Assembly (NCBI GenBank): GCA_045403015.1
Contig: JAXIPI010000277.1
Coordinates: 1 to 8,672, forward strand
DNA length: 8,672 nucleotides
Origin: Gaiellasilicea sp045403015
GTDB lineage: Bacteria; Actinomycetota; Thermoleophilia; Gaiellales; Gaiellaceae
Direction of reading: 5' to 3'
Part shown: one piece after another, positions 5,578-8,672 of the stretch
Position numbering within the stretch: position 1 is the stretch's first letter
Layout: each line of letters begins with the position of its first letter
Translations under genes and position numbers: made by a program
Notes under the pieces: model-generated
What the model saw: only the letters and a program-made list of their open reading frames with translations
Database searches by the model: none
Told to the model about the DNA's origin: nothing

Positions 5578-6858
5578 ATGACCATCGCCTCTCGCGGCGC
5601 GACCATGGCGGTCGACTGGGAGCAGCGGATCGACTTCGCCAGGCTCAGGGGCGACCGGCTCGAGAAGGCGCGGACTTCGCTTCGGGACTCGACGCTGGGT
5701 GCTGTGCTCCTCTTCGACCAGAACAACATCCGCTACGTCTCGAGCACCCACATTGGCGAGTGGGCGCGCGACAAGAGTGCGCGGTGCGTGCTGCTACCGC
5801 GGGACGGCGACCCCGTGCTCTGGGATTTCGGGTCCGCGGCGAAGCACCATCAGCTGTACGCGCCGTGGCTTCCCGAATCGAGCTGGCAGGCCGGCGTCAC
5901 TTCGATGCGCGGCGCGATGCCGCGCGAGACGGGGGCGCCTGATGCACTCGCCGATCGCATCCACCTCGAGCTCGCGAACCGTGGCCTCGCCGGCGAGCCG
6001 CTGGGGATCGATCTGACCGACATGGAAACGCTCTACTCCCTCCAGCGCCAGGGCATCGAGGTGGCCGACGCGCAGCCCGTGATGATGCGGGCGCGCGCGA
6101 TCAAGACGGCAGACGAGATCGCGCTGCTCGAACACGCGGCCGCGATCGTCGACGCCGTCTACGACGAGATCTATCGCATGCTGCGCCCCGGCGTGCGTGA
6201 GCACGAGGTCGTCGCACGTGCCATGCAGATGCTCTTCGAGCTCGGTTCTGAGCAGGTCGAAGCGATCAACGCGGTCTCCGGCGATCGCTGCAACCCGCAT
6301 CCGCACGTGTTCTCCGATCGGCTCCTGCGGCCGGGGGACCAGGCGTTCTTCGACGTCATCCACTCATTCATGGGCTACCGGACCTGCTACTACCGCACGT
6401 TCAACGTAGGCGGTGTCACGCAATCGCAGATCGACGCCTACAAGCAGTGCCGCGAGTGGCTCGACAGTGCGATCGAGCTCGTTCGCCCCGGTACGACGAC
6501 CGACCAGATCGCGAGCGTCTGGCCGACCGCGGAGGAGCTCGGGTTCCCGGACGAACAGTCGTGCTTCGGCCTCCAGTTCGGGCACGGTCTCGGTGTCGGC
6601 TTGTACGAGGCGCCAATGATCTCGCGCGTGCACTCGCTCGACCACCCAATCGAGATCGAAGAGGGCATGGTGTTCGCACTCGAGACGTATTGCCCCGCCA
6701 GCGACGGCGAGTCGGCGGCGCGAATCGAGGAGGAGGTCGTCGTGACAGCGACGGGCTGCCGTGTCATCACGAAGTTCCCCGCCGAGGAGCTGCTCGTCTG
6801 CGGCAAGACCTACGTACGCGGCGCCGACCTGCTCGAGCGCGAAGAGTCACCCGTCTGA
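5578..6858 (+). CDS. M24 (pita-bread fold) hydrolase/peptidase-like protein with altered metal site
   Basis: 426 residues. The start ATG is preceded by AGGAGGAG in 5563-5570 at a good distance, preferred over the ATG at 5605. An N-terminal creatinase-type domain (about 20-165) includes LLFDQNNIRYVSS (44-56) and VLWDF (80-84). The catalytic-type domain (about 175-415) carries the expected M24 landmarks: PGDQAFFD with D259, QFGHGLGVGL with H336, EEGMVFALE with E369, and ARIEEEVVVT with E384. Two family residues differ: the second metal Asp, in the usual Y-x-x-D-x-x-R-T pattern, is Cys270 (GYRTCYYRTF, 266-275), and the His of the V-H-E motif is Tyr343 (LYE). M24 proteins include aminopeptidase P and prolidase (dimetal), creatinase (no metal) and the DMSP lyase DddP; the N-terminal region recalls DddP-like members. 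An ordinary proline peptidase is therefore doubtful, and the reaction is unknown. First gene of the plus-strand operon, 16 bases before the dehydrogenase. Confidence 0.9.
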   Translation: MTIASRGATMAVDWEQRIDFARLRGDRLEKARTSLRDSTLGAVLLFDQNNIRYVSSTHIGEWARDKSARCVLLPRDGDPVLWDFGSAAKHHQLYAPWLPESSWQAGVTSMRGAMPRETGAPDALADRIHLELANRGLAGEPLGIDLTDMETLYSLQRQGIEVADAQPVMMRARAIKTADEIALLEHAAAIVDAVYDEIYRMLRPGVREHEVVARAMQMLFELGSEQVEAINAVSGDRCNPHPHVFSDRLLRPGDQAFFDVIHSFMGYRTCYYRTFNVGGVTQSQIDAYKQCREWLDSAIELVRPGTTTDQIASVWPTAEELGFPDEQSCFGLQFGHGLGVGLYEAPMISRVHSLDHPIEIEEGMVFALETYCPASDGESAARIEEEVVVTATGCRVITKFPAEELLVCGKTYVRGADLLEREESPV

Positions 6859-6874
6859 AGGACAGGATCGAGAT

Positions 6875-7660
6875 TTGGGACGCGTACAGAATCGCGTGGT
6901 AGTCGTCACCGGCGGAGCCGGTGGCATCGGCTCAGCCGCCTGCCACGCGATCGCGGCCGAAGGCGGGAAAGTGGTGGTCGCCGACCTGGACGCTGACGCG
7001 GCGAAGGACGTTGCTGACGCGATCGTCGCAGCAGGAGGCACCGCCGATTCGATCGGGGTCGACGTCACCGATCGTTCGGAGGTGCGAGCGATGGTCCAGA
7101 AGGCTGTCGCCACGTTCGGAGAGCTCAACGTCATCTTCAACAACGCCGGCATGAACCGCCCGCGCGACTTCATGGAGATCGACGAGGCGAACTTCGACCA
7201 GATCGTCCGCGTCAACACCTGGGGCGTGATCGTGTCCACGCAGGAGGCCGCGAAGCAGATGATCGCACAGGGCTCCGGCGGCAAGATCATCAACACCGGT
7301 TCGATCGCCAGCCGGCAGGGATTCTGGGATTTCGTTCCTTATTGCGTCGCGAAGTTCGGCACGCTCGCCGTCACGCAGGCGACGGCGCGCGGTCTCATCG
7401 AGCACGGGATAACCGTCAACGCGTTCGCACCGGGCGTCGTCGACACGCCGATGTGGGTCGGGCTCAACGAGGACATCCGCGCGATGCACGATCAACCCGC
7501 CGAAGCGGATCCCATGCGCGAATTCGCCACGGGAACGCTCATCGGACGTCCCGCTTCACCGGAGGAGCTGGCGCCGTTCCTCGTCTACCTGGCCTCGCCC
7601 GAGTCCGACTACATGACAGGGCAGATGTACATGGTGGATGGCGGACAGGTTCTTGTTTAG
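6875..7660 (+). CDS. Short-chain dehydrogenase/reductase, NAD-type, polyol-dehydrogenase-like
   Basis: 261 residues from TTG 6875-6877, with AGGA at 6864-6867 and a 7-base spacer; this gives the usual SDR beginning, MGRVQNRVVVVTGG. GTG 6896 is possible but would trim the first strand. The classical SDR set is complete: TGGAGGIG (12-19, cofactor loop), D37 at the end of the second strand (suggesting NAD(H) rather than NADP(H)), D63, NNAG (89-92), N114, and the catalytic S143, Y156 and K160. APGVVDTPMW (185-194) and the C-terminal MTGQMYMVDGG (247-257) resemble sorbitol/polyol and acetoin-type dehydrogenases. It probably oxidises a secondary alcohol of an imported polyol or sugar derivative in the cytoplasm; the exact substrate is not determinable. 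It sits between the M24 gene (16 bases) and the hydroxyacid dehydrogenase gene (18 bases), so it is translated from the same message. Confidence 0.92.
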   Translation: MGRVQNRVVVVTGGAGGIGSAACHAIAAEGGKVVVADLDADAAKDVADAIVAAGGTADSIGVDVTDRSEVRAMVQKAVATFGELNVIFNNAGMNRPRDFMEIDEANFDQIVRVNTWGVIVSTQEAAKQMIAQGSGGKIINTGSIASRQGFWDFVPYCVAKFGTLAVTQATARGLIEHGITVNAFAPGVVDTPMWVGLNEDIRAMHDQPAEADPMREFATGTLIGRPASPEELAPFLVYLASPESDYMTGQMYMVDGGQVLV

Positions 7661-7678
7661 GACGATCAGCACAGACCT

Positions 7679-8581
7679 GTGCGCATCGTGACGGTCGGGT
7701 TCGCAGGGATCGGCCGGATGGGATCCGCGATGGCTCGCAACATCCTCCGCGCGGGCTTTCCGCTCGTCGTCTGGAACCGAACCACCGAGCGCTGCATCCC
7801 GCTCGTCGAGGAAGGAGCCGAGGCCGCAGCGGAGCCCGCGTCGCTCGCCGGCGCAGACGTCGTCGTGACGATGCTGACAGATGGGCGCGCGGCGCAGTCT
7901 GTCCTCGTCGAGAGCGGCCTGCTCGAGAAGCTTCGTCCCGGCTCCGTCGTCCTCGAGATGAGCACGATCGGACCGGCTGCTGTCGCGACACTCGCAGCCG
8001 ATGCCCGTCGACACGACGTCCAACTGCTCGACGCTCCCGTGTCAGGCAGCGTCTCGGTGGCCGAGGCAGCGGAGCTGTTCGCGATGGTAGGAGGAGACGA
8101 GAGCGCCTACGAGAGGGTCAAACCTGTCCTCGACGCCATGACGAAGGGTCACGTGCTACTCGGCGCGTCGGGCGCGGGTGCCGCAATGAAGCTCGCGGTC
8201 AATGCCATGATCGCCGTAACCAACGAGTCGATCGCGGAGACGCTCGTCCTCGCCGAGCGGTTCGGGATCGAGCGGGAGCGCGCATACGACGTCCTCGCCG
8301 GCGGGGTCCTGGCGTCCCCGTTTCTCCTCTACAAGCGGGGCGCCTTCCTCCGCCCCGACACGGAGCCGGTTGCATTCACGACCGAACTCATGCGGAAGGA
8401 CTTGTCGCTCGCCGAAGATCTCGCGGCCGGGCTCGACGTCCGGATCCCCACCGTCGCCGCGGCGGTCGCCGTGCTTGACGAAGCACTTCGCGACGGTCTC
8501 GGCAACGCAGACATGGCGTCAGTGATCAGCGTCCTCGGTGGCGAGCCGCAACACAGCCGCCAATCAGTCAACCCGACATGA
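7679..8581 (+). CDS. 3-hydroxyisobutyrate dehydrogenase-family (beta-hydroxyacid) dehydrogenase
   Basis: 300 residues from GTG 7679-7681. The Rossmann loop GIGRMGSAMA (10-19) is followed by VWNRT (31-35); Arg34-Thr35 after the second strand point to NADP(H). DAPVSGSVSVAEAAELFAMV (118-137) is the substrate-binding segment; the family usually has SGG where this protein has S122-G123-S124. The conserved catalytic Lys is K171, with N175 following (GAAMKLAVN), and KDLSLAEDLA (240-249) matches the C-terminal helical domain. Length is normal (about 290-300). Family members interconvert beta-hydroxyacids and semialdehydes, for example 3-hydroxyisobutyrate or tartronate semialdehyde. It is a cytoplasmic enzyme, probably acting downstream of or beside the short-chain dehydrogenase. 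The ribosome site is poor (AGGA at 7659-7662 is 16 bases away), so GTG 7688 remains possible, or translation is coupled to the preceding gene. It ends 10 bases before the VOC gene. Confidence 0.9.
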   Translation: MRIVTVGFAGIGRMGSAMARNILRAGFPLVVWNRTTERCIPLVEEGAEAAAEPASLAGADVVVTMLTDGRAAQSVLVESGLLEKLRPGSVVLEMSTIGPAAVATLAADARRHDVQLLDAPVSGSVSVAEAAELFAMVGGDESAYERVKPVLDAMTKGHVLLGASGAGAAMKLAVNAMIAVTNESIAETLVLAERFGIERERAYDVLAGGVLASPFLLYKRGAFLRPDTEPVAFTTELMRKDLSLAEDLAAGLDVRIPTVAAAVAVLDEALRDGLGNADMASVISVLGGEPQHSRQSVNPT

Positions 8582-8591
8582 CGGAGGAGCC

Positions 8592-8672
8592 ATGAAAGGA
8601 CTGCATCACGTCGGCATTACGGTGAAGGATCTCGATGCCTCGATCCGGTTTTACCACGACCTCCTCGGCCTC
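8592..8672 (+). CDS. VOC (glyoxalase/bleomycin-resistance-like) protein, N-terminal fragment
   Basis: Only the first 27 codons are present before the right edge. They read MKGLHHVGITVKDLDASIRF and on into YHDLLGL, the classic first beta-alpha-beta unit of the vicinal oxygen chelate fold; His6 is at the usual first metal-ligand position. The ATG is preceded by GGAGGAG (8583-8589), which nearly touches the stop of the previous gene. VOC proteins include glyoxalase I, epimerases, dioxygenases and resistance proteins, and which of these this is cannot be decided from the fragment. Its place in the operon suggests a catabolic enzyme such as an epimerase, isomerase or dioxygenase, which is inference. 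Confidence 0.88.
   Translation, partial: MKGLHHVGITVKDLDASIRFYHDLLGL

Noticed and set aside
5578..6858. Assignment of the M24 protein as the DMSP lyase DddP
   Set aside because: The N-terminal region is reminiscent of that branch, but one metal Asp is Cys and nothing else in the window is specific to DMSP use; the name would be over-reaching.
7342..8478. 378-codon plus-strand frame overlapping the two dehydrogenase genes
   Set aside because: Extremely Arg-rich out-of-frame reading; the two dehydrogenases in the other frames have full family motifs.

Overview
The window is high-GC bacterial DNA. High GC, GTG and TTG starts, tight gene packing and long spurious antisense ORFs fit an actinomycete-like organism, perhaps of the Thermoleophilia type. 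That placement comes from composition and the general look of the proteins, and there is no rRNA or marker gene here to confirm it. I see no mobile element, CRISPR array, tRNA or rRNA. The locus looks like a carbohydrate or small-molecule uptake and catabolism module: two divergent operons facing away from a shared control region of about 250 bp (5330-5577).

Left arm, minus strand, read from 5329 down to 1: a stand-alone RbsC-type permease, a periplasmic or extracellular substrate-binding protein, a large natural fusion of a two-domain RbsA-type ATPase with a second RbsC-type permease, and an XRE-cupin transcriptional regulator that runs off the left edge. Together these make a complete CUT2-like ABC importer with two different permease chains, one covalently joined to the ATPase, plus a probable local regulator as last gene. 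A GC-rich 11-bp perfect hairpin lies between the binding-protein gene and the fusion gene and could set their relative expression.

Right arm, plus strand, from 5578: an M24 'pita-bread' family protein with altered active-site residues, a classical short-chain dehydrogenase resembling polyol dehydrogenases, a 3-hydroxyisobutyrate-dehydrogenase-family protein, and the first 27 codons of a VOC (glyoxalase-like) protein cut by the right edge. Gaps are 16, 18 and 10 bases, so these are almost certainly co-transcribed.

Working model (inference): the importer brings in a sugar, polyol or related small molecule. The two dehydrogenases, the VOC protein and the M24 protein process it. The XRE-cupin protein senses the substrate or an intermediate and acts on the shared promoter region, where a sigma70-like promoter overlaps a palindrome. 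The substrate cannot be read from the sequence. The points most worth following up are the M24 protein with a Cys in place of a metal-binding Asp, the ATPase-permease fusion paired with a separate permease, the intercistronic hairpin, and the palindrome at the divergent promoter.
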